Below, piece after piece: positions 37,582 through 45,858 of a DNA stretch of 64,000 nucleotides. Each line of letters begins with the position of its first letter. The stretch's first letter is position 1. Source of the DNA: Aquimarina atlantica (lineage in GTDB: Bacteria; Bacteroidota; Bacteroidia; Flavobacteriales; Flavobacteriaceae); contig NZ_AQRA01000010.1 of the NCBI RefSeq assembly GCF_000626715.1, forward strand, positions 1 through 64,000. The letters are read 5' to 3'. Below the pieces are notes generated by a model that saw only the letters and a list, made by a program, of their open reading frames with translations, made no database searches and was not told where the DNA came from. Made by a program: the position numbers and the translations under genes.

Positions 37582-38373
37582 CTAAGGGGTTATATCAATA
37601 TCTTTTACGCAACGAAATCCCAAATTCTTTACTGCGTAATTTGCTTTCATACTGCCTCTAAAAGCATAGCGCATAAACGCTGCATAATTCATTAAATCCG
37701 AAGCTCCCACTGCTGCACTACCACAAAATAAATTACTGTCTTTATCTACATCTTTTCTAGACTCTCCTGATATCAGTACTGAGTTAAAATCCAGTGTCCA
37801 TTCCCATACCAACCCATGTAAATCATATATACCCCAATAGTTTTTAAAAGTAGATCCTATGCTATTGTTAAAAGATTTAGGGGTTTCATACCATTCTAAA
37901 ATGTATTGATTATAGGTTTCTTTTTTTCTTGCATCTATCGTCTTATCATCTGCCATTGCAGCATATTCCCACTCATCAATAGTGGGTAATCTTTTTCCCT
38001 GGCATTCACAATATTTTTTAGCAGCAAACCATGATATACCTGTTATTGGAGAATTAGGTTTTAATTGATCACTTAGTGTATTATCATCTTTCCAAAGCAC
38101 TAAATAATTCTTATCGGCGAATAAACGTTTTACATGGCTTCGTTTCCATTGCGGGTATTTCTTAACAAATGCTAAAAACTCACTATTTGATACAGGGTAA
38201 ACATCCATCAAAAAATCATCGACCTTTACAGCGGTAGAATCAACTCCGTATAGAGGAATATAAACCCCTCCTTTAACAGTAACCATATTTTCTGTTTGTG
38301 CTATAACACTATTTAATGCATATCCTATACATATAGCAAAAAAGAAAATTATTTTTAAAGGAGGAGTTTTCAT
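37582..38373 (-). CDS. nirV: NirV-like SUMF1/formylglycine-generating-enzyme-fold protein
   Basis: 263 aa. Signal peptide (to about IAQ, residue 26), then a SUMF1-fold domain: MVTVKGGVYIPLYG, FLMDVYPVSNSEFLAF, PITGISWFAAKKYCECQGKRLPTIDEWEYAA, YDLHGLVWEWTLDF, ending NLGFRC. The active-site Cys pair found in true formylglycine-generating enzymes shortly before the end (MCHRSYCYRYR-like) is absent: that stretch reads NYAAFMRYAFRGS. So it is not a sulfatase activator. NirV is the SUMF1-like protein encoded beside nirK in many denitrifiers, function unsettled; the position 13 nt after nirK fits. Confidence 0.85.
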   Translation of the reverse strand: MKTPPLKIIFFFAICIGYALNSVIAQTENMVTVKGGVYIPLYGVDSTAVKVDDFLMDVYPVSNSEFLAFVKKYPQWKRSHVKRLFADKNYLVLWKDDNTLSDQLKPNSPITGISWFAAKKYCECQGKRLPTIDEWEYAAMADDKTIDARKKETYNQYILEWYETPKSFNNSIGSTFKNYWGIYDLHGLVWEWTLDFNSVLISGESRKDVDKDSNLFCGSAAVGASDLMNYAAFMRYAFRGSMKANYAVKNLGFRCVKDIDITP

Positions 38374-38386
38374 TTATTTTATAATT

Positions 38387-39862
38387 TTAATGTGTATTTC
38401 TTCTATTTGCAACCATAGATGTTGTCACTTCTTTTTTAGAATTACCCCAACTATTATATATATAGGTAAGCACGTTGGCTACCTCTTCATCTGTTAGATC
38501 CTGTTTAGTCATTACACTATTGTATTTTTCGCCATTAACAGTAATTTCTCCTGTTTTACCATGTAACACAATATCAATAGCTCGATTTAGATCAGCATTT
38601 AAATAATCTGATTTGGCTAGAGGAGGAAAAGCATTAGGAATTCCTTGCCCTTCGGCCTGATGACAGGCAAAACAAGTTCTCATATAAGTGGCTTTACCAA
38701 ATTCCATTTTTTCCTGTAGTGATTTTGCTGTTTCTTCGGTTTGTGCTACACCTTTATCAACCGGCATTTCCTGGATTCCACTTCCTTCGGGTTGATACAC
38801 TCCTTCTTCCTGTTTACCAGAATAGATTTTCTTATTCTCTTCTCCTTGTACTTTTAGCATCCCTAAAGCACCTTTATTAAAGGCCCTAAAAATAGAGTGA
38901 TCTACTAAAATGAAGGTTCCTGGAACATCAACTTTAAATTCTACGATAGCTGCGCCTCCTGCAGGAACAAGAGTAGTTTGCACATTTTCATTGATCAGAT
39001 CTCCTCCTTCTACCCTAACGACATCAAAAATTTCTCCGATAACATGAAAAGAAGAAACAAGGTTTGGCCCCCCATTACCTACGTATAATCTAATAGTTTC
39101 TCCAACATTTGCAGTAATAGCATTATCTCCTGTTAACGAACCAACTTTTCCGTTAAAAACTACATAATCAGCATCTTCATCTACAGCTTTTTTCATATCA
39201 AAAGGCTGTAACCCTCTATCTCCGTTTTCTCCTTTGGTATAAAAATCTCCTTGCATTACATAATATTCTTTATCTACAGGTGGAAGACCTTCTTCGGGTT
39301 CAACAAGTATTAACCCATACATCCCATTAGCAATATGCATTCCCACTGGAGCTGTTGCACAGTGATATACGTATAACCCCGGGTTTAATACTTTAAAAGA
39401 AAATTGGGTTTCGTGTCCAGGAGCAACAAAAGAAGATGTTGCACCACCCCCTGGTCCCGTTACAGCATGTAAATCTATATTATGAGGTAATTTATTATCT
39501 GGATGGTTTTTTAAGTGAAACTCTACTTCATCCCCAATTTTTGTTCTTATAAAACTCCCTGGTACTGAACCTCCAAATGTCCAATACACATATTTTACCC
39601 CATCTGTCATCTCCCCTTCTTCTTCTAAAACCTCCATATTTACGATAAGCTTCTTCGCTTTTCTTCTTCCTGTAGGCCCAGGTACGTTAGGAGGTGAAGT
39701 TAATTCGGCAATCATTTCCTGGCTTACAGGAATGCCTTCTGGCCCCAAATAATTCTTTGCCTCGGCTTCCTTATTTTCTGAGCAGGCAGATAGGATCATT
39801 AATAGAACTCCTATAAACAATCCTGTACTAGATAACAATACAAATGGTTTTTTTGATTTCAT
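38387..39862 (-). CDS. nirK: copper nitrite reductase with C-terminal cytochrome c domain
   Basis: Reduces nitrite to NO. 491 aa. Lipobox LSAC at C27. Two cupredoxin domains with all expected ligands: type 1 copper H127, C168, H176, M181; type 2 copper H132, H167, H322; catalytic D130 and H273. After a linker (about 340-385) comes a class I cytochrome c domain with CFACH (C397, C400, H401), giving a tethered electron donor. The fusion is known in some NirK groups. Heads the nirK-nirV-SCO unit. Promoter region carries an FNR-like site and two copies of the AAAAGAC palindrome. Confidence 0.97.
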   Translation of the reverse strand: MKSKKPFVLLSSTGLFIGVLLMILSACSENKEAEAKNYLGPEGIPVSQEMIAELTSPPNVPGPTGRRKAKKLIVNMEVLEEEGEMTDGVKYVYWTFGGSVPGSFIRTKIGDEVEFHLKNHPDNKLPHNIDLHAVTGPGGGATSSFVAPGHETQFSFKVLNPGLYVYHCATAPVGMHIANGMYGLILVEPEEGLPPVDKEYYVMQGDFYTKGENGDRGLQPFDMKKAVDEDADYVVFNGKVGSLTGDNAITANVGETIRLYVGNGGPNLVSSFHVIGEIFDVVRVEGGDLINENVQTTLVPAGGAAIVEFKVDVPGTFILVDHSIFRAFNKGALGMLKVQGEENKKIYSGKQEEGVYQPEGSGIQEMPVDKGVAQTEETAKSLQEKMEFGKATYMRTCFACHQAEGQGIPNAFPPLAKSDYLNADLNRAIDIVLHGKTGEITVNGEKYNSVMTKQDLTDEEVANVLTYIYNSWGNSKKEVTTSMVANRRNTH

Positions 39863-39884
39863 ATTCTTACTATTTTACTTTTAA

Positions 39885-39983
39885 TAAAAGACTTTTTTGT
39901 CTTTTATTTTGTAAAAATAAGAATTACTACAGCACATGAAATATGATAAATATCATGTTTTCGGACTAATTAATCTTTTATTA
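39885..39983 (-). promoter_or_regulatory. nirK control region
   Basis: Read on the minus strand: a half-conserved GAC-N6-ATC element (39964-39975), FNR-like site ATGAT-AAAT-ATCAT (39943-39956), -7-like TATTTTTA (39919-39912), then a perfect palindrome TAAAAGAC / GTCTTTTA with six T between (39885-39906) lying over or just past the predicted start site. Ends 22 nt before the nirK ATG. Suggests activation from the FNR-like site and repression from the downstream palindrome. Confidence 0.65.
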
Positions 39984-40005
39984 AGACTTAAGTACAAAAG
40001 TTTGC

Positions 40006-40055
40006 AATTATTTAATTCGGATATTTTTATCCTAATTAAATAATTACTAATTTTG
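40006..40055 (+). promoter_or_regulatory. Rrf2-type operator and -7 element of the regulator gene
   Basis: A long inverted repeat (40006-40045) has arms AATTATTTAATT-C-GGATA and TATCC-T-AATTAAATAATT around TTTT, one mismatch in 18 bp. It abuts -7 element TAATTTTG (40048-40055), so a bound protein would cover the -33 region. The arrangement suggests autorepression of the 40079 gene. Confidence 0.65.
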
Positions 40056-40078
40056 CAGAGTAACTAATTTTAAATAGA

Positions 40079-40513
40079 ATGTTTTCGAAAGCCTGCGAAT
40101 ACGGAATTAAAGCTGCTATTTTTATTGCCTTAAAATCTTATCAAGGAGAGCGGGTAAGCCTTAAAGATATTGCTGCCAAAATTAACTCGCCAGAAGCATT
40201 TACTGCAAAGATTCTTCAAAAACTAGCTAAAAATAATATAGTTAATTCTGTAAAAGGTGCTGCCGGTGGTTTCGAAATAGAAAAACATAAAATAGCATCT
40301 ATACAACTTGCAGAAATTGTTGATGCCATAGATGGAGATAGTATTTATATTGGCTGTGGTTTGGGTCTTAATAAATGCTCAGAAGATCATCCATGTCCTG
40401 TTCATCATAAATTTGCTGCAGTAAGAGAAGAATTAAAGAAAATGTTGGAATCTACCAACCTCGAAGAATTAGCTCTTGGAATCAAATCAGGAGCTTCATA
40501 TTTAAGAACCTAA
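40079..40513 (+). CDS. Rrf2-family regulator, NsrR-like
   Basis: 144 aa. N-terminal winged helix (FSKACEYGIKAAIFIALKS; RVSLKDIAAKINSPEAFTAKILQKLAKNNIVNSVKGAAGGF) and a Cys triad C93-x6-C100-x5-C106 for an Fe-S cluster. NsrR/IscR-type proteins sense NO or Fe-S status. Its position between nirK and norB, and the shared operator before itself and norB, point to NO sensing. Divergent from nirK. Confidence 0.88.
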   Translation: MFSKACEYGIKAAIFIALKSYQGERVSLKDIAAKINSPEAFTAKILQKLAKNNIVNSVKGAAGGFEIEKHKIASIQLAEIVDAIDGDSIYIGCGLGLNKCSEDHPCPVHHKFAAVREELKKMLESTNLEELALGIKSGASYLRT

Positions 40514-40525
40514 AAAAATTTATTA

Positions 40526-40553
40526 TTAAATAGGATAAAATTGTCCGAATTAA
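40526..40553 (+). promoter_or_regulatory. second copy of the Rrf2-type operator, before norB
   Basis: Core GGATA-AAAT-TGTCC (40533-40546) with AT-rich flanks, one mismatch from the GGATA-N4-TATCC core at 40019-40032. It lies 25 nt before the norB ATG. A NO-relieved repressor site is the natural reading. Confidence 0.5.
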
Positions 40554-40571
40554 AATTTTAACTACTATCTC

Positions 40572-42818
40572 ATGAAAAAAGAAAAAAAATTATGGCTGGG
40601 ACTTGCTGCAGTATTACTTCTATCCTTTAGTGTATTAGGGTATTACGGTTACGAGATTTATCAAAAAGCACCTCCAATACCCGACAAAATTATTTCGCCC
40701 AGCGGGGATATTATTTTTACTAACTCTCAGATTAAAGATGGGCAAAACATTTGGCAAAGTATTGGTGGACAGGAAATAGGATCGGTATGGGGACATGGTG
40801 CTTATGTTGCTCCAGATTGGACCGCAGACTGGCTTCATCGAGAGGCACTATTCATCTTAGATATTTATGCACAAAAAGATTTTAATACAAACTATAAGCT
40901 CATAAATGAAGAGCAACAAGCCGCTTTAAAAATACGATTACAAAAAGATTTACGGGCTAATACGTATAATGAAACGACTAAATCGATCACTATTTCAGAA
41001 GAAAGAATTCTGGCAATACAATATTTAAGTAATTACTATAAAGGTTTGTTTACCGATGATCCCAAGTTTGATCAATTACGATCAGACTATGCTATCCCAA
41101 AAAACACTATTAAAAGTGAAGAACGAATGCAAAAAATGAATGCATTTTTCTTTTGGGCAACCTGGGCAACAGTTACGCAAAGACCAGATGAGAACATTTC
41201 TTATACTCATAACTGGCCCGCAGAAGAATTAGTGGGTAATGTTCCTACCAAAAGTTTATTTACCTGGTCGGGAGTGAGTATTGTTCTTTTAATCATGTCT
41301 ATCGGAATCATGGTATTTTATCATGTGAAATCGGGAGAAGATGAGCATATCCCTGCTCCTGTAGAAGATCCTTTATTAAGACAAGGAATAACCTCTTCTA
41401 TGCGCCTGGTAAAAAAATATTTTTGGGTAGTAAGTCTTCTTATGGTTGTGCAAATGTTGTTAGGTATTGTTACTGCACATTATGGTGTAGAAGGAGATGG
41501 TTTTTATGGTATTCCTTTAGATCAGATTCTCCCCTACTCGGTTACTCGTAGCTGGCATACTCAATTAGCTATCTTTTGGATAGCAACAGCATGGTTAGCA
41601 ACAGGGTTGTATATTGCTCCTTCAATATCTGGTAAAGATCCAAAATTTCAGGTATTTGGTGTTAACTTTCTATTTATTGCTCTTTTAATTATTGTGGCAG
41701 GTTCGATGTTTGGGCAATGGCTTGGGATAATGCAAAAACTAAATCTCGTAGAAAACTTTTGGTTTGGACATCAGGGATATGAATATGTCGATCTGGGTCG
41801 GTTTTGGCAAATTTTTCTACTCATTGGGTTATTCCTATGGTTAGCCTTAATGGCCAGACCACTATTGCCTATATTGAAGAAAAAAACTGAAGAAAAAAAT
41901 CTTATTATCATGTTTTTGATATCCTGTATTGCCATAGCTATGTTTTACGGAGCGGGGCTTATGTGGGGTAGACAAACCAATCTGGCAATAGCCGAATATT
42001 GGCGATGGTGGGTTGTACATCTTTGGGTAGAAGGTTTTTTTGAGGTTTTTGCTACTGTAGTTATTGCTTTCTTATTTGTACGATTAGGACTTCTAAAAAC
42101 AAAAACTGCAATACACAATGTATTGTTTGCTACTATAATATTTTTATCTGGTGGAATTTTAGGAACTTTTCATCACATCTATTTTTCAGGAACTCCTACT
42201 GCTGTAATGGCTTTGGGTGCTACATTTAGTGCATTAGAAATCGTACCTCTTACTCTTATTGGTTACGAAGCATATCACAATTACAAATTGTCTAAAGCAA
42301 CACGTTGGCTTAAAGATTATAAGTGGCCCATATATTTTATGATAGCAGTAGCTTTTTGGAATTTTCTTGGGGCAGGTATTTTTGGTTTTATCATCAACCC
42401 ACCGATTGCGCTATATTATGTACAGGGACTAAATACTACACCTCTTCATAGCCATACCGCTTTATATGGAGTCTACGGAACCTTAGGAATCGGATTAATG
42501 TTATTTGTTCTAAGAAGCTTGTATAGGGATATACGTTGGAACGAAAAATTACTAAAAATCTCCTTTTGGTCTTTAAATATTGGGCTATTAGCTATGGCAC
42601 TATTAAGCTTATTACCAATGGGTGTGTGGCAAGCACTTGAAAGTATAGAGCACGGAATGTGGTATGCTCGCTCTGCCGAGTTTATGCAACATCCGGGAAT
42701 GATCATCCTAAAATGGTTACGATCTATAGGGGATATCATTTTTGCAATTGGTATGGTAACCATTTGTTGGTTTGTATTTGATTTAACATTAAAAAATAAA
42801 ACAATCTTAAATAAATAA
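40572..42818 (+). CDS. norB: quinol-dependent nitric oxide reductase
   Basis: Reduces 2 NO to N2O using quinol (NorZ/qNOR type). 748 aa. N-terminal TM plus NorC-like extracellular domain without a heme c motif (residues ~40-215, with WGHGAYVAPDWTADWLHRE), then the 12-TM NorB core: RSWHTQLAIFW (~328), EYWRWWVVHLWVEGFFE (~475-490, with the acidic residues used for non-heme iron), GTFHHIYFSGTP (~531-541), and LHSHTALYGVYG (~625). Histidines for two hemes b and FeB are present. Next gene RIC follows after 3 nt. Confidence 0.96.
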   Translation: MKKEKKLWLGLAAVLLLSFSVLGYYGYEIYQKAPPIPDKIISPSGDIIFTNSQIKDGQNIWQSIGGQEIGSVWGHGAYVAPDWTADWLHREALFILDIYAQKDFNTNYKLINEEQQAALKIRLQKDLRANTYNETTKSITISEERILAIQYLSNYYKGLFTDDPKFDQLRSDYAIPKNTIKSEERMQKMNAFFFWATWATVTQRPDENISYTHNWPAEELVGNVPTKSLFTWSGVSIVLLIMSIGIMVFYHVKSGEDEHIPAPVEDPLLRQGITSSMRLVKKYFWVVSLLMVVQMLLGIVTAHYGVEGDGFYGIPLDQILPYSVTRSWHTQLAIFWIATAWLATGLYIAPSISGKDPKFQVFGVNFLFIALLIIVAGSMFGQWLGIMQKLNLVENFWFGHQGYEYVDLGRFWQIFLLIGLFLWLALMARPLLPILKKKTEEKNLIIMFLISCIAIAMFYGAGLMWGRQTNLAIAEYWRWWVVHLWVEGFFEVFATVVIAFLFVRLGLLKTKTAIHNVLFATIIFLSGGILGTFHHIYFSGTPTAVMALGATFSALEIVPLTLIGYEAYHNYKLSKATRWLKDYKWPIYFMIAVAFWNFLGAGIFGFIINPPIALYYVQGLNTTPLHSHTALYGVYGTLGIGLMLFVLRSLYRDIRWNEKLLKISFWSLNIGLLAMALLSLLPMGVWQALESIEHGMWYARSAEFMQHPGMIILKWLRSIGDIIFAIGMVTICWFVFDLTLKNKTILNK

Positions 42819-42821
42819 ATT

Positions 42822-43568
42822 ATGGATACACTAATAAAAACTAAGGTAGGGCAATTCGTTGCAAAAGATTATCGAACTGCTGCTGTTTTTTCAAAATATG
42901 GAATTGATTTTTGCTGTAGAGGAGACAGAACATTAGAAGAGGTTTGTAATAAAAATGAGATTGAAATTGAATCTCTTCTAAAGAACTTAAATGATGTTTT
43001 AACTCAAAAAGATGATATTGTTATTGATTATCAATCCTGGCCACTTGATCTATTAGCAGATTATATAGAAAAGAAACATCACCGTTATGTAGAAGAAAAA
43101 ATACCTATACTAAGTCAATATTTAGAAAAACTCTGCAAAGTACACGGAGGGCGCCATCCAGAGCTACTAGAGATTCATACGCTATTTAGTGAGGCTTCTG
43201 GTGAACTTGCACAACATATGAAAAAAGAAGAAATTATACTGTTTCCTTTTGTTAGAAAAATGGTGAAACATCAAGAACAAGAACATAGTGTGAAACATCC
43301 ACATTTTGGAACTGTAGAGAATCCTATCTCGATGATGATGCAGGAACATGATAACGAAGGAGTACGGTTTCGAAAAATTTCGAGGTTATCAAATCATTAT
43401 ACCCCACCCAAAGACGCTTGCAATACGTATAATGCAACTTTTTCAATGTTAGAAGAATTTGAAAAGGATTTGCATTTACATATCCACCTGGAAAATAATA
43501 TTTTGTTTCCAAAAGCAATAGAAATGGAAAAGAAGATGATAGAAGGGTCAAAGCCCTCTCCTTGTTAA
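42822..43568 (+). CDS. iron-sulfur cluster repair di-iron protein (RIC/ScdA/YtfE)
   Basis: 248 aa. N-terminal ScdA_N domain (GQFVAKDYRTAAVFSKYGIDFCCRGDRTLEEVC) and a hemerythrin-like di-iron domain with His/Glu ligands in KKHHRYVEEKIPIL, GGRHPELLEIHTLF, QHMKKEEIILFPFV, MMQEHDNEG and LHIHLENNILFPKA. Repairs Fe-S centres damaged by NO or oxidants. Co-transcribed with norB (3-nt gap), fitting defence against NO leaking from NirK. Confidence 0.95.
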   Translation: MDTLIKTKVGQFVAKDYRTAAVFSKYGIDFCCRGDRTLEEVCNKNEIEIESLLKNLNDVLTQKDDIVIDYQSWPLDLLADYIEKKHHRYVEEKIPILSQYLEKLCKVHGGRHPELLEIHTLFSEASGELAQHMKKEEIILFPFVRKMVKHQEQEHSVKHPHFGTVENPISMMMQEHDNEGVRFRKISRLSNHYTPPKDACNTYNATFSMLEEFEKDLHLHIHLENNILFPKAIEMEKKMIEGSKPSPC

Positions 43569-43585
43569 GGATTAATTTCATTCAT

Positions 43586-43620
43586 AAAAACTTCCGAAAA
43601 ATCTTTTTCGGAAGTTTTTT
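43586..43620. terminator. bidirectional terminator after RIC and thioredoxin-like genes
   Basis: AAAAACTTCCGAAAAA / TTTTTCGGAAGTTTTT stem, 18 nt after the RIC stop and before the converging 43638 stop. Confidence 0.9.
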
Positions 43621-43637
43621 ACATATCAACAAGGGTA

Positions 43638-44261
43638 TTAATCTAAATCTTTTTCTAACGTGAGTGAATCTTCAACTATATTCACAAGATCATCAATAAT
43701 AGCTTCTCCTTTATTTTTATTATACCAAACTTGTAGAGATTTTTTAAAAGCGTCATCTATTTTTCCGTTTTCCTTTTTGTAAGCCATAACCATATTAGTA
43801 GCTACTTGTGATCTTGGGCCCCATGTATTTAAAACATTACCGCTATTATCTACTATCACTAGTTTAGGTATAGAGCGTGTTCCGTTTGTTAAAAAAAGAT
43901 CCATAAACTCAGGATTATTATCTCGTAATAAAATTTTCAAATCTATTGCAGGTGAAACTTCTGCTATTTTGTTTAATACAGGAATGGTTTGTGCCCCATC
44001 GGCACACCAACTTTCTATAAGAACAAGCCAGGTTTGTTTTTCTTTCATATCTCGAAAAACTTGTTTGGATTGCTCTAGTATTACAAGAGTCTTATCAAGT
44101 CTTCGCATTCTACTTGTATTTAATTTGGTAAAGTCTATGCGCTGTTGAGTTTGTTCTGTTCCCGTTGTAGCTTCTTCTGCAACAAGACAATTTACCAATT
44201 CAACATATGCTGTATAGGAAATCCCTTTGGCTACACTTTCTTTAATTATTTCATTTATCAT
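43638..44261 (-). CDS. thioredoxin-family protein
   Basis: 207 aa, cytoplasmic (no signal). Thioredoxin fold of the TlpA/Thioredoxin_9 kind: WLVLIESWCADGAQTIPVLNKIAE, RSIPKLVIVDNSGNVL (cis-Pro). The redox motif is WCADGAQ with a single Cys, so it cannot act as a classical dithiol oxidoreductase. Follows nadB after 6 nt, hence part of nadA-nadB-trx. Confidence 0.82.
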   Translation of the reverse strand: MINEIIKESVAKGISYTAYVELVNCLVAEEATTGTEQTQQRIDFTKLNTSRMRRLDKTLVILEQSKQVFRDMKEKQTWLVLIESWCADGAQTIPVLNKIAEVSPAIDLKILLRDNNPEFMDLFLTNGTRSIPKLVIVDNSGNVLNTWGPRSQVATNMVMAYKKENGKIDDAFKKSLQVWYNKNKGEAIIDDLVNIVEDSLTLEKDLD

Positions 44262-44267
44262 ATCATA

Positions 44268-45851
44268 CTATATTAGGGGGTTCTGTATTTCTGGAAAAGC
44301 ACTATTATCTATATTAAAATACCCTCCTTTATTTTCTTTTCTTTCTAAAGATTGTCCAATAATTAAGTGCGCAATATTAATCATGTTTCGTAATTCGCAT
44401 AATGCTGTATTTATCTTCGAATCCTTATATAGTTCTTCTACTTCTCTATACATCAAATCCAAATGTTCTTTAGCTTTTATCAAACGGTGATTACTTCGCA
44501 CAATACCTACATAATCTCTCATTAAAGCTTGTAGTTGCCTGGTATTATGTTTTATAATAATATGTTCTTTATTAACATGGGTTCCCTGATCATTCCAATC
44601 AGGAATAGCTAATGAATCAGATTGCATAGGATTAGAACAAAGGTATTGATAGCTGTTATGCGCATATACTAAGGCTTCTAGCAAAGAGTTTGAAGCTAAT
44701 CTATTGGCTCCATGCAAGCCTGTTCTCGAACATTCTCCGCAGGCAAATAAATTTTGAATAGAGGTCATACCATTTTTATCAACTTCAATACCACCACATA
44801 AATAATGTGAAGCCGGAACCACCGGAATCCAATCTTTTTCTATGTTAATATGATTGGCTATGCATTTTTTATAAATCGTAGGGAAATGTTTTTTAAAATC
44901 ATCTACTTTAAGATGAGTGCAGTCTAAATACACACAGGAATCACCGGATTTTTTAAGTTCATTATCAATACTTTTTGAAACAATATCTCTAGAAGCAAGT
45001 TCTCCCCTTTCGTCGTAATCTACCATAAATCTATGCCCGTTCCTATTTCTCAGGTATGCCCCAAAACCTCTTACTGCTTCAGAAATTAGAAAAGATTGGC
45101 CATCTTTTTCTTCGTATAATGCTGTTGGATGAAATTGAACAAACTCCATATCTTTAATTCTTGCCTTTGCTCTATATGCCATTGCAATACCATCACCTGT
45201 TGCTATAACCGGATTAGTAGTATGACCATATATTTTGCCAATCCCTCCTGTTGCTAATAATGTTACTGTAGCTTTTATCGTTTTTATTTCTCCTGTTTTT
45301 TGATTCAGAACATAGGCACCATAGCAAGAAATATTTTCATGATTTTGTATCTGCAATTGATGTTCTGTGATCAGATCAATTGCAAAATGATGGCTCAATA
45401 TGTTAACGTTTGGCAATTGATGAATACGAGTTAGTAATGCAGTTTCTATTTCACGGCCTGTAATATCTTTATGATGAACTATACGATATTCTGAATGCCC
45501 TCCTTCTTTACCAAGATCCAATTTCCCGTTATAATCTAAATCAAAATTTGCTCCCCACTGTATTAAATCATTAAGTCTTTTGGGGCCTTCTTTAACGACC
45601 ATTTTAACAACTTCTCGATCGCATAAACCATCACCGGCAATCAAAGTATCTTGTATATGTTTTTGAAAAGAGTCTTCTTCTGTATCTAATACAACAGCTA
45701 CACCTCCCTGGGCATATTTTGTATTAGATTCGTCATCATCTGCCTTTGTAACTATACAAACTTTTTTATCTCTAAATTTTTCTGCTATTTTAACAGCAAA
45801 AGTTAACCCAGCTGCACCCGAACCAATTACTAAATAGTCTGCTGATATCAT
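44268..45851 (-). CDS. nadB: L-aspartate oxidase
   Basis: First step of NAD synthesis: aspartate to iminoaspartate; FAD enzyme, 527 aa. N-terminal FAD motif YLVIGSGAAGLTFAVKIAE; NTKYAQGGVAVVLD; HHKDITGREIETAL; ELVQ-like MEFVQFHPTALYE; RGFGAYLRN; CGGIEVDKNGMTS...GECSRTGLHGANRLASNSLLEALVYA. NadB can use fumarate instead of O2 as acceptor, useful in anaerobic growth. Eight nt gap to nadA. Confidence 0.96.
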   Translation of the reverse strand: MISADYLVIGSGAAGLTFAVKIAEKFRDKKVCIVTKADDDESNTKYAQGGVAVVLDTEEDSFQKHIQDTLIAGDGLCDREVVKMVVKEGPKRLNDLIQWGANFDLDYNGKLDLGKEGGHSEYRIVHHKDITGREIETALLTRIHQLPNVNILSHHFAIDLITEHQLQIQNHENISCYGAYVLNQKTGEIKTIKATVTLLATGGIGKIYGHTTNPVIATGDGIAMAYRAKARIKDMEFVQFHPTALYEEKDGQSFLISEAVRGFGAYLRNRNGHRFMVDYDERGELASRDIVSKSIDNELKKSGDSCVYLDCTHLKVDDFKKHFPTIYKKCIANHINIEKDWIPVVPASHYLCGGIEVDKNGMTSIQNLFACGECSRTGLHGANRLASNSLLEALVYAHNSYQYLCSNPMQSDSLAIPDWNDQGTHVNKEHIIIKHNTRQLQALMRDYVGIVRSNHRLIKAKEHLDLMYREVEELYKDSKINTALCELRNMINIAHLIIGQSLERKENKGGYFNIDNSAFPEIQNPLI

Positions 45852-45858
45852 TATCCTG

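Noticed and set aside
37582..38373. Sulfatase-activating formylglycine-generating enzyme
   Set aside because: The catalytic Cys pair is absent and no sulfatase lies in the window; the nirK neighbour fits NirV.
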